This document shows, piece by piece, positions 52,608 to 60,638 of a stretch of DNA of 64,000 nt. Both the position numbers and the translations under genes were made by a program. Within the stretch, counting starts at the first letter, position 1; the number at the start of each line of letters is the position of its first letter. Location: contig NZ_JABACI010000005.1 in NCBI RefSeq assembly GCF_012524205.1, positions 434,001 to 498,000 of the forward strand. The letters run 5' to 3'. The notes beneath the pieces are model-generated. The model saw only the letters and a program-made list of their open reading frames with translations, had not been told where the DNA came from and made no database searches. The stretch comes from Microbacterium salsuginis. GTDB lineage: Bacteria > Actinomycetota > Actinomycetes > Actinomycetales > Microbacteriaceae.

Positions 52608-54067
52608 TCCAGGCCCTCCACGTCGCTGAGGCCGCCGGCGAGCTCGACGAAACGCTGTTCGAGCGTCAGCTCGCCGCGCACCTCGTCGACGGTGCCCTCA
52701 GCAAGCACCTGCCCGGCCACCAGCACGGCCACGCGCGTGCAGACGCGCTCCACGAGCTCCATGCCGTGGCTCGAGAGGATCACCGTCCCCCCATGCGCGA
52801 CGTACGTGGAGAGGATGTCGAGGATGATGGCGCTCGAGACCGGGTCGACGGCCTCGAACGGCTCATCGAGCACGAGCAGGCGCGGAGAGTGGATCAGCGC
52901 TCCCGCGAGCATGACCTTCTTGAGCATGCCCGCCGAATAGTCCGAGACGCTGCGCCCCAGCGCGCCCTCCAGATCGAACGCGCGCGCCAGATCGGCTGTC
53001 CGGCTTTCCACGACCGCCGGAGAGAGCCCGCGCAGAACACCGTAGTAATAGAGGAGCTGCCGCCCCGTGAGGCGATCGAATGTGCGCAGGCGATCGGGCA
53101 GGACGCCCATCAGCTTCTTCGCCGCGAGCGGCTTCGCCGCGGCGTCCACGCCACCGACCCGGATCGTGCCGCGGTCGGGATTCAGCAGCCCCGCGATCAT
53201 CGACAGCGTCGTGGTCTTGCCGGCACCGTTCGGGCCGACCAGACCATAGAACGTGCCGGCGGGGACGGTCAGGTCGATGCCCTCGACGGCATGCGTACCG
53301 CCGAACCGCTTCGTGACCCCGCGAAGAACGAGCACGTCACCGGATGCCGCGGCCGCAGGCGGCGGTACGACCGGTGCGGCCGCGGGCTCAGGCTCTGGTT
53401 CGGGCTCAGGCTCAGGCTCGCGGCCAGGCACGATGACCGGTGCGACCACGTGCTCCGGCCCGACCTCCGCCTCGTGCTCGACCGGCGCGGCGCCTTCATC
53501 CTCGACCACTGTCGCGGCCCGGACCGTATCGGCTTCACGCTCGACGACGGCCGTCGCGTGCGCTTCGGGCTCGGTTCCGGCCTGGGGCTCGCTTTCGACC
53601 TGGGACTCGGTCTCGACTCCAGGCTCGCCTTCCACCTGAGGCTCGCCTTCGACCTGAGGCTCGGCCTCGGGTTCCGGCTCGATCTCGGGCTCGACCGAGA
53701 CGGACTCGGGTTCGGCCAGGGCACCGGTCTCGGATTCCTCGACCGCCGAGGGGACGGCTTCGGTCAGCGGCGCGGGGAGCGGCGGCTTCGGGGGGACCAC
53801 GATGTCAGCCGCCACGATCGCTGCGACATCCAGGTCCGTCGGCAGCGGGGGTGGCGGACCGGGATCCGCGACCGGAGCCGCGGCCTGCGTCGGACGCTTG
53901 GTCTTGGCGGCGGGCTTGCGCCCGCCCTTGGGCCGCGGCTTGCGGGGCGATTCGTGCGCGTCGGAGGCCGGCTTCACCGTCGCGGGAAGCCGGACGACCG
54001 GCGCACTGGCGTGACCGTCCGGCTCTTCCGGATCGATGTCATTCGGCACCGGGAGGGAGGCTGTCAC
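52583..54067 (-). CDS. ABC transporter ATPase with long acidic N-terminal extension
   Basis: 494 residues from GTG 54067 (TACGTT ends 6 nt upstream). The first ~245 residues are Pro/Glu/Ala/Val-rich with near repeats PQVEGE and EPEP, preceded by a basic patch (RKPRPKGGRKPAAKTKRP). The ATPase follows: VLRGVTKRFGGTHAVEGIDL, Walker A GPNGAGKTTT, signature SDYSAGMLKKVMLAGALIHS, Walker B LLVLDEPFEAVD and H-loop SSHGMELVE. The extension is about as long as the ATPase domain and is probably disordered. It pairs with the permease downstream. Confidence 0.88.
   Translation of the reverse strand: MTASLPVPNDIDPEEPDGHASAPVVRLPATVKPASDAHESPRKPRPKGGRKPAAKTKRPTQAAAPVADPGPPPPLPTDLDVAAIVAADIVVPPKPPLPAPLTEAVPSAVEESETGALAEPESVSVEPEIEPEPEAEPQVEGEPQVEGEPGVETESQVESEPQAGTEPEAHATAVVEREADTVRAATVVEDEGAAPVEHEAEVGPEHVVAPVIVPGREPEPEPEPEPEPAAAPVVPPPAAAASGDVLVLRGVTKRFGGTHAVEGIDLTVPAGTFYGLVGPNGAGKTTTLSMIAGLLNPDRGTIRVGGVDAAAKPLAAKKLMGVLPDRLRTFDRLTGRQLLYYYGVLRGLSPAVVESRTADLARAFDLEGALGRSVSDYSAGMLKKVMLAGALIHSPRLLVLDEPFEAVDPVSSAIILDILSTYVAHGGTVILSSHGMELVERVCTRVAVLVAGQVLAEGTVDEVRGELTLEQRFVELAGGLSDVEGLEWLHTFSD
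53380..53720. repeat. Degenerate tandem repeats inside the ABC ATPase gene
   Basis: Short units encode EP and PQVEGE repeats. Two near-identical 18-nt copies (CTCGCCTTCSACCTGAGG, S being C or G) occur at about 53623-53660, and CTCAGG units run at about 53385-53420. Slippage here would change the length of the acidic extension in frame. Confidence 0.6.
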
Positions 54068-54262
54068 CAAACAAACGTATCAAGGGCCTCCGTCAGACGG
54101 GGAAGTCGGTGACGCCGAATCTCAGCATCCGCGTTATGTCACAAATCAGCAACGGCGGCCGATCATTCTGCACGTTCCCAGGCGTCATCGCTACCATGGG
54201 CCAGGCACGAAGGGGTGTCTTGTCGGTGAACCGGCAGTGAATCGTGGACTTCAGGAGTTACA

Positions 54263-54955
54263 TTGACCCTTCAAACCGTCATCCTCGCAGCCGGAATGGG
54301 CTCGCGACTCGGGCGCAGCCTGCCCAAGCCGCTGACCGAGCTCAGCGACGGCCGCAGCATCATGCAGCAGCAGCACGACAACATCCGTGCCGCGTTCGGC
54401 CGTGACGCCGAGATCACCACCGTTGTCGGGTATCGCGCTGAGGCGATCGTCGAGGCGTTCCCCGACGTTCATTACGTGTACAACGACCGTTACGACCAGA
54501 CCAACACGTCCAAGAGCCTGCTTCGCGCCCTCGCGAAGACCGGCAAGGGTGGCGTGCTGTGGATGAACGGCGATGTCGTCTTCGACCCCCGCGTCCTCGG
54601 GCGCGCGATCGAGCTCATCGAGCGCGATCAGTCCTTCGTCACGGTGAACACGTCCAAGGTGAGCGACGAAGAGGTGAAGTACACGGTCACGGCCGAGGGC
54701 CACATCAACGAGCTCTCCAAGACCGTCAAGGGCGGGATCGGCGAAGCCGTGGGTATCAACTACATCTCCAGCCGTGACAAGAAGGCGTTCATGCGGCAGC
54801 TGAGCCGCGTCGACGACCAGGACTACTTCGAGCGCGGACTCGAGCTGGCGATCGTCGAGGACGGGCTTCTTCTCGAGCCGCTGGACATCTCGGACCTGTA
54901 CGCCGTCGAGGTCGACTTCGCCGAGGACCTCGAGCGCGCGAACCTGTTCGTCTGA
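54263..54955 (+). CDS. Nucleotidyltransferase family protein (NTP transferase)
   Basis: 230 residues. TVILAAGMGSRLGRSLPKPL is the GxGxRxxxxxPKP nucleotide-binding loop of sugar-phosphate and choline-phosphate cytidylyl/uridylyltransferases. WMNGDVVFDPR provides the metal Asp. It is similar in size to LicC-type enzymes. The TTG start has AGGAG at proper spacing. It could activate a sugar or phospho-alcohol for wall polymers assembled by the CDP-glycerol-type genes 4-9 kb downstream (inference). Confidence 0.8.
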   Translation: MTLQTVILAAGMGSRLGRSLPKPLTELSDGRSIMQQQHDNIRAAFGRDAEITTVVGYRAEAIVEAFPDVHYVYNDRYDQTNTSKSLLRALAKTGKGGVLWMNGDVVFDPRVLGRAIELIERDQSFVTVNTSKVSDEEVKYTVTAEGHINELSKTVKGGIGEAVGINYISSRDKKAFMRQLSRVDDQDYFERGLELAIVEDGLLLEPLDISDLYAVEVDFAEDLERANLFV

Positions 54956-55029
54956 CCCTCGGTCGCGCGGCCCTCACAGGGCGTGTCAACCCCCGCTGAT
55001 CGACAGGCGCGGCGGTTAGGATCGGCGCG

Positions 55030-56013
55030 ATGGCCGAGAAGGTGCACCGTATCCACACCCTGCCCGAGGACTCTCCGTGGCAGGGCGGGCTGCCGCCTGC
55101 CGGCTCGGACGAACATCCTCGATCGATCCGGGCACTCGATCGAGTGCTCGCCATCCAGCGCCCGGTCGTGCTCGCGCATCTGCGAAGCATCCGCCTTCGG
55201 CATCCGGATGCCTCCTCCGCGGACATCGTGCAAATCCTCGAGCGCCGCTATCTCGCGGCTGTGACGACCGGTGGCGCCGCGGTGGGGGCCACCGCCGTCG
55301 TGCCGGGCATCGGCACGGGCGTCACTCTCGCTCTCAGCGGCGTCGAGACGGTGGCATTCCTCGAGGCGACGGCGCTCTTCGCGCAGTCCGTGACCGAGGT
55401 GCACGGCATTCCCGTGGCGGATCCGGACCGTGCCCGAGCCCTCGTGCTCACGCTCATGCTCGGCAAGGAAGGCGTCGATCTCGTGGCCCAGCTCGCCGGT
55501 CAGGTCGCCGGGCGCGGCCCGTCTCGCGACAAGTACTGGGGTGAGCTCGTCACCAAGACGCTCCCCCGCGCCGCAGTCGGCCCCCTCGTCGACCGGCTCA
55601 AGACCACGTTCATCCATCAGTTCGCCGCGCGGGGCGGAGCATCCTGGATCGGCAAGGCCCTGCCGTTCGGCATCGGCGCGGCGATCGGCGGGGCGGGCAA
55701 CAACATCCTGGGCAGGCGCGTGCTGGTCAACGCGCGCCGCGCATTCGGCCCGCCTCCGGCGATCCTCCCGCCCGATCTCGAACCCCGCCCCGGGGCCCAG
55801 CGCCTGGAGCGTGCGGCCAGCCTCGGCATCCGTCGAGCGGGACACGCGGTGGTCGGCGGGGTGACGCGGAGCGCGGGTGCGGTCGGTCGGCTGGGAAGCA
55901 GGGTGGTGCATCGGCCGCGGCGTGCGATCGAGGGCACGAGCGCACCGGACGAGCTCCGACCGGATCCGGACGCGGACGCGCCTGATCCCGGGGTTCGCCC
56001 GGACGACCGCTGA
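55030..56013 (+). CDS. Conserved membrane-associated protein, unknown
   Basis: 327 residues. Two hydrophobic stretches, GGAAVGATAVVPGIGTGVTL and ALPFGIGAAIGGAGNNIL, flank helical segments. The pattern recalls EcsC-family proteins, but I am not certain. The C-terminus is disordered and acidic (DPDADAPDPGVRPDDR). TAGGAT ends 7 nt before ATG 55030, suggesting a leaderless mRNA. Confidence 0.65.
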   Translation: MAEKVHRIHTLPEDSPWQGGLPPAGSDEHPRSIRALDRVLAIQRPVVLAHLRSIRLRHPDASSADIVQILERRYLAAVTTGGAAVGATAVVPGIGTGVTLALSGVETVAFLEATALFAQSVTEVHGIPVADPDRARALVLTLMLGKEGVDLVAQLAGQVAGRGPSRDKYWGELVTKTLPRAAVGPLVDRLKTTFIHQFAARGGASWIGKALPFGIGAAIGGAGNNILGRRVLVNARRAFGPPPAILPPDLEPRPGAQRLERAASLGIRRAGHAVVGGVTRSAGAVGRLGSRVVHRPRRAIEGTSAPDELRPDPDADAPDPGVRPDDR

Positions 56014-56133
56014 GATCCGCGGTTCCTCCCCCGTTGTGCCGTCGCGAGACCCCGCGGCGGAGATTGCACAGCGCCCTCTGATCCGCGCGAAATCCGGTTC
56101 GTGGCGTCGGCTCCGGCCCCTACGGTGGCGGCC

Positions 56134-56436
56134 ATGCTGCACGCTTTCGAGCCCCAGGAACCGCGCCCGCCACTCGCCTACCGCGTGCCCTGGCGGGTCG
56201 ATCGCATCTACGATCGGCATCCGCTCGTCACGAACGTCGGCCCCGCCGCGGTGGATTTCGTGCGCGTCTTCCTCGACCTCGGACGCAGCGCCGTCACGGA
56301 GCACTGGGGACAGATGCCGCCCGGCGACACTGCGGAACTCTGCCTGTGCGATGCAGAGCCCGATGAGACGATCGTGACGCTGGCCTGGTTCCGTCCTGGC
56401 GACGGCGAGGAGTACCTGTGGCGGTTCGTGATGTGA
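56134..56436 (+). CDS. Small hypothetical protein
   Basis: 100 residues starting MLHAFEPQEPRPPL. A compact mixed protein with WRVDRIYDRHPLVTNVGPAA and ETIVTLAWFRPGDGEEYLWR, probably a beta-rich fold. TACGGT ends 7 nt before the ATG, consistent with leaderless expression. No family recognised. Confidence 0.6.
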   Translation: MLHAFEPQEPRPPLAYRVPWRVDRIYDRHPLVTNVGPAAVDFVRVFLDLGRSAVTEHWGQMPPGDTAELCLCDAEPDETIVTLAWFRPGDGEEYLWRFVM

Positions 56437-56470
56437 CCCGCGCCACGCGAGCAGGGGCGAGAATGTCGGT

Positions 56471-56701
56471 ATGGGTCTGTTCATGCAGCGACCGGAGCAC
56501 AACGACGAACTTCCTGGGCTTCCGGGCGAACCGCTGCGCGCGGAGACGGCCGCAGAACGGCTTGCGGATGCCGCGCCCATCGACGCCGGATCGCTCGATC
56601 TCGTCGGTCTGGGCGGAGGCGGTGCGGTCGAGTCGATCGTGATCCCCGTCGCTCCCGTCATCGAGATCGCCCAGCCATTGGAGTCCGGCGAGGACGAGTA
56701 G
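56471..56701 (+). CDS. Small acidic hypothetical protein
   Basis: 76 residues, acidic, Gly/Ala-rich and probably disordered (AAPIDAGSLDLVGLGGGGAV), ending PLESGEDE. No ribosome site is clear. It is retained because codon usage matches the neighbours, but confidence is limited. Confidence 0.45.
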   Translation: MGLFMQRPEHNDELPGLPGEPLRAETAAERLADAAPIDAGSLDLVGLGGGGAVESIVIPVAPVIEIAQPLESGEDE

Positions 56702-56716
56702 CCGCGATCCGACACA

Positions 56717-56732
56717 CTGCAAGCGCTTGCAG
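56717..56732. promoter_or_regulatory. LacI-type operator upstream of maltokinase
   Basis: CTGCAAGCGCTTGCAG is a perfect 16-bp palindrome with the central CG and TGCAAGCGCTTGCA core of LacI/MalR-family operators. It lies 44 bp before the maltokinase start and about 30 bp before its probable -10 (TACCCT 56764-56769). Confidence 0.7.
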
Positions 56733-56776
56733 CCGGTTCTCGACAGCTAGCGCACGCGGGGCATACCCTCACAGGT

Positions 56777-58153
56777 ATGGACAGCACGTTGGCGTGCCTT
56801 GCGGCCTGGATGCCGCGGCAGCGGTGGTACGCCGCGAAAGGACGCCCACCGAGCCTTCGCCTGGTGTCGTGGTGGGACCTGCCCTCGTCTGCGACGGGCG
56901 GCGAGATACACATACGCACGTTCCTCGTGGCGGATGAGGGCGCGCTGCCGGCCGTGCTCTATCAGCTTCCCATCGTCGCGCGCGCCACCGAGACCGTGGT
57001 CTGCGACCCCGAGCACGTCATCGGGAGCCCGGAGCCCGGGACGACGTTCATCGACGGGCCATTCGACGCGGCGTACACCGATGCGCTGCTCACGCTCATA
57101 CTCTCCGGCAGCACCGCGGAAGGGCCGCAGACGACCGCGGCAGGGCATTCAGTGTCGGCGATGAGCGCCCCGGCCGCGCGAGTCGCGCGAGTGGTCAGCA
57201 GCGAGCAGTCCAACACCTCCGTGATCTACGAAGGCGGCGGTTCTCCGATCATCTGCAAGATGTACCGACAGCTGCATCCCGGGCTCAATCCCGACATCGA
57301 ACTGCAGAGTGCGCTCTCGAACGCCGGCTCCACGCGCGTGCCGGCGTCCATCGGCTGGATCGAGGGAACCTGGCCCGACCTGACCACCGCCCACGGGACT
57401 GTCACGGGCTCTTTGGCATTCGCACAGGAGTTCCTGCCGGACGTCGAGGATGCGTGGCGGGTCGCCCTCCTGGCCGCGGCACGTGACGAGGACTTCCGGT
57501 CGCCCGCGGCGGACCTCGGTACCGCGACTGCGAACGTCCACCTCGCCCTGGCCGAGCTCTTCCCCACCCGCTCCGCGACCGCCGCCGACCGCGGCGCCGT
57601 GGCCTCGACGTGGGCGCGGCGTCTGGCGATCGCGATCGCCGAGGTGCCCGAGGTGGCCGAGCGGAAGGAGGCGGCCGAAGCACTGTACCGGCGTGCCCTC
57701 GACGTCGAGTGGCCTCCACTGCAGCGGATCCACGGCGACTATCACCTCGGGCAGGTGCTGCATGTGCCGGGCCGCGGCTGGGTGCTGCTGGACTTCGAAG
57801 GCGAGCCGCTGCGACCGATGGCCGAGCGTACGCAGCACGACTTCGCGTTGCGAGACGTCGCCGGGATGCTCCGCTCGTTCGATTACGTGGCCGGATCGCT
57901 GCGTCTGGACGACCCGGACCGCTCGGCCGAATCCGTGCGCGAGTGGGCGCGCGGTGCGAGACGGGCGTTCGTCGAGGCCTATGCCGCCACGACGGGTGCA
58001 GACCTCGATCCGCGTCATCCGCTGCTGGCAGCCTTCGAGCTGGACAAAGCCGTGTACGAGGCCATCTACGAATCCCGCAACCGGCCCACGTGGGTGGCGA
58101 TCCCGCTGAGGGCGATCGCGCGGCTCGTCGAGCGCCCCGCCGCCGTGTCCTGA
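56777..58153 (+). CDS. mak: Maltokinase (Mak/Pep2-like)
   Basis: 458 residues. The N-terminal cap (WMPRQRWYAAKGRPP) is followed by SSEQSNTSVIYEGGGSPIIC KMYRQLHPG with the ATP Lys, IHGDYHLGQVLH as the catalytic loop with Asp, and WVLLDFEGEPLRPMAER as the metal-binding DxE. Maltokinase phosphorylates maltose at C1 with ATP, feeding GlgE alpha-glucan synthesis. No glgE or treS is in the window. A LacI-type operator lies upstream, and TACCCT ends 7 nt before the ATG. Confidence 0.88.
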   Translation: MDSTLACLAAWMPRQRWYAAKGRPPSLRLVSWWDLPSSATGGEIHIRTFLVADEGALPAVLYQLPIVARATETVVCDPEHVIGSPEPGTTFIDGPFDAAYTDALLTLILSGSTAEGPQTTAAGHSVSAMSAPAARVARVVSSEQSNTSVIYEGGGSPIICKMYRQLHPGLNPDIELQSALSNAGSTRVPASIGWIEGTWPDLTTAHGTVTGSLAFAQEFLPDVEDAWRVALLAAARDEDFRSPAADLGTATANVHLALAELFPTRSATAADRGAVASTWARRLAIAIAEVPEVAERKEAAEALYRRALDVEWPPLQRIHGDYHLGQVLHVPGRGWVLLDFEGEPLRPMAERTQHDFALRDVAGMLRSFDYVAGSLRLDDPDRSAESVREWARGARRAFVEAYAATTGADLDPRHPLLAAFELDKAVYEAIYESRNRPTWVAIPLRAIARLVERPAAVS

Positions 58154-58159
58154 CCGCGT

Positions 58160-59449
58160 TCAGCCCTCGAGGGCGTCGTCGAGCTCTGCCTCGTCCTGCT
58201 CGCGGCCCTCTTCGTCGGTCTCCTCGACCGACTGCGCGTACCAGCGATCCCACTCCGCCATGAGGTGACGGATGGCCCCGTGGAATCGCGCGGTCGCCGC
58301 ACCAGGCGCCGTGTCGCCGAAGTAGTGACGCACCCATCGCTCCAGGCGCGCAACGGCTTCGGGATCCGCGAGCACCCGCTCGGTCTCGGCGACGATCGCG
58401 GGCGCGGCGGACGCGTCCAGCCATTCGCAGGCCGAGAGATAGCCGTGCGTGTCGATCGCCGCAGCCGGATCCGCGGGTCGCGTGATCATCAGCGGCTTGT
58501 CGGCGGCGAGCCGGTCGTACACCATCGCCGAGATGTCGACGATGGCGACGTCGGCCGCGGAGAGCTGCCATCCGAGCTCCGGTCCGTCGTCGTACACGTG
58601 CTGGCCGGAGGGGTCGGCGGCGTTCGCTGCGGCGAGCGCCGCGATGATGCGGCGATTCGCGGCGCCGTACTCCGCGTTGACCACACCCGACCGCGGGTGC
58701 GGCCGGTAGATCACGCGGTGCCGGCCGGTGGACAGCAGGGCGTCGACGAGTGCCTCGCCGTGCGAGAGCACCGAACCGTAGTGGGCCGACGGTCGATCTC
58801 CCTCCCACGTGGGGGCGTACAGCACGACGGTGCGGTCGTCCGGCCGATACGGCAGCGTCCCGGAGTAGTGGTCGGCCTGCGGCCGGCCGATCTCGAGGGC
58901 ACGACGTTCGACGTCGTAATCCCACAGCACGCGGGAGAGCCGCTCACGGGCGGCATCGCCGGCGACCAGTGCGTAGTCATACGCCTTGTACTGGTTCGTG
59001 GTCATGTACATCTTGTCGGACTCGCCGTGGTTGATGAACACGTGCCAGCGCCTGCCGTAGCGGAACATCTGGAAGTTGCGGGTGTTCTGGTTCACGTACA
59101 GCACGACGCGGATGTCCTGCTGGGCGAGGAAGCTCTCCAGATCTCGCACGGTGGGAACGAAGGCGACCGGCGGGGCGTCCTCGGCGAGCATCGCGCGCGC
59201 TCCGGTCGCTGCGCGGCTGAGGACGACGACGGGCCAGGTCTTCGCGAGTTCGGCCAACGGCTTGTACCACTGCCGCATCTGGTACATGTTGACCGCGCCG
59301 TCGGCGAAGTACACCGCGACGCGATAGTGGAACGCCGGATGCTGCGGCCGAGAGGCGAGCGCTCGCCGGACGTCGATCACCGCAGAGCGGTTCCTCACCG
59401 CCTTGCGGACGAGGGCGACCGCCTTCTTCCCATCCGAGACAAGACCCAC
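58160..59449 (-). CDS. CDP-glycerol glycerophosphotransferase family protein
   Basis: 429 residues. VVLYAPTWEGDRPSAHYGS and VIYRPHPRSG are the conserved nucleotide-binding motifs of TagB/TagF-type transferases. AADVAIVDISAMVYDRLAAD KPLMITRP is the hallmark D-x-S loop. It builds or primes poly-alditol phosphate (teichoic acid-like) chains on the cytoplasmic face. The N-terminus is basic (KKAVALVRKAVRNRSAV). The GTG start lies 6 nt after TAGGCT. Two relatives are encoded nearby. Confidence 0.88.
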   Translation of the reverse strand: MGLVSDGKKAVALVRKAVRNRSAVIDVRRALASRPQHPAFHYRVAVYFADGAVNMYQMRQWYKPLAELAKTWPVVVLSRAATGARAMLAEDAPPVAFVPTVRDLESFLAQQDIRVVLYVNQNTRNFQMFRYGRRWHVFINHGESDKMYMTTNQYKAYDYALVAGDAARERLSRVLWDYDVERRALEIGRPQADHYSGTLPYRPDDRTVVLYAPTWEGDRPSAHYGSVLSHGEALVDALLSTGRHRVIYRPHPRSGVVNAEYGAANRRIIAALAAANAADPSGQHVYDDGPELGWQLSAADVAIVDISAMVYDRLAADKPLMITRPADPAAAIDTHGYLSACEWLDASAAPAIVAETERVLADPEAVARLERWVRHYFGDTAPGAATARFHGAIRHLMAEWDRWYAQSVEETDEEGREQDEAELDDALEG

Positions 59450-59529
59450 GCCTCTAGCCTAACCGCGGCGCGCATCGCGCCACGGGGCGGTCAGCGGGTT
59501 CACGGCGGCGCCCATGACATGATCGACGC

Positions 59530-60624
59530 GTGCATGTCGAGCATCGTGGGCGCCGGGACGCTCCGGTCGTCCCTCCCGCGGCCGGCGTGACGTTCGTCAT
59601 GCCCGTGCTCAATGAACGCGGGTATCTGCGGCGTGCGGTGGAGACCGTCCTCGCGCAGGATGTCGCGGGCCCGACCGAGCTGATCCTCGCGCTCGGACCC
59701 TCGACGGACGGCACGTCCGACCTGGCACGCGACCTTTCTCGTCAGGACGCGCGGGTCGTGCTGGTGGACAACCCGGCCGCAGACATCCCGGTGGGACTGA
59801 ATCTCGCCATCCGCGCCGGGCGCTACCCGACGATCGTGCGGGTCGATGCGCATTCCGAACTCGAGCCGGACTACACCACGCGGGCGCTCGCGGCACTTGA
59901 TCGTGCGCGCGCGGCCAACGTCGGCGGCGTCATGAAAGCCGAGGGGCGCACGCCGTTCCAGCGCGCGGTCGCACGGGCCTACAACTCGCCCATCGGCCTG
60001 GGTGGTGGCGCCTACCACGGCGGTACACAGGAAGGCGAGGCGGAGTCCGCGTACCTCGGCGTCATGCGCCGTGCCGTGCTGGACGAAGTCGGTCTCTTCG
60101 ACGAGACGATCCGGCGCGGCGAGGATTGGGAACTGAACCTGCGCATCCGCCGCGCCGGTTACCGCGTCTGGTTCGATCCCTCACTGGCCGTGACCTATTG
60201 GCCGCGCGAGAGCTGGACACGTCTGGTTCGCCAGTTCTCGGCCACCGGCAGGTGGCGCGGCGAGCTGGTCCGCCGATTCGGCCGCGGCAATTCGCTCCGC
60301 TTCTTCGCGCCGCCCGCCCTGGTGCTCACGATCCTGCTCGCCGTGGTCGTCGGCGTCCTTCAGCTCACCGGAGTGATCCACGGATGGGCGTCGGTCGCGG
60401 CATCCGTCGTCTATCTCCCGATCGTCGCGTACGCGGCGCTGATCGCGGCGGTCGCGATCGGCCCCGGCGGCGGGCGAGGCTGGCGGGACAAACTGTGGAC
60501 GGCCGCCGTGCTGCCCACGATGCACCTCTCGTGGGGCTGGGGCTTCGTCGTCGGCCTCGTGCGCGGGGCCCACGACACCGTCGACACCTCGCGACTGGGC
60601 AGCAGGAACACGCCGCTTCCCTGA
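59530..60624 (+). CDS. Glycosyltransferase family 2
   Basis: 364 residues. TFVMPVLNERGYLRRAVETV is the GT-A opening, GPSTDGTSDLARDLS the nucleotide site, VRVDAHSELEP the DxD/DAH metal motif, and RRGEDWELNLRIRRAGYRVW the ED acceptor motif. Two to three C-terminal TM helices (VLTILLAVVVGVLQL, AYAALIAAVAI) anchor it in the membrane. It resembles ExoA-like succinoglycan enzymes. It probably contributes to surface polymer synthesis with the flanking CDP-glycerol-type genes. Confidence 0.88.
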   Translation: MHVEHRGRRDAPVVPPAAGVTFVMPVLNERGYLRRAVETVLAQDVAGPTELILALGPSTDGTSDLARDLSRQDARVVLVDNPAADIPVGLNLAIRAGRYPTIVRVDAHSELEPDYTTRALAALDRARAANVGGVMKAEGRTPFQRAVARAYNSPIGLGGGAYHGGTQEGEAESAYLGVMRRAVLDEVGLFDETIRRGEDWELNLRIRRAGYRVWFDPSLAVTYWPRESWTRLVRQFSATGRWRGELVRRFGRGNSLRFFAPPALVLTILLAVVVGVLQLTGVIHGWASVAASVVYLPIVAYAALIAAVAIGPGGGRGWRDKLWTAAVLPTMHLSWGWGFVVGLVRGAHDTVDTSRLGSRNTPLP

Positions 60625-60638
60625 GCGCGTCGCTCGGT

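Noticed and set aside
53380-53720. CRISPR array or minisatellite
   Set aside because: The units are short, degenerate and in frame with acidic protein repeats, with no spacer structure.
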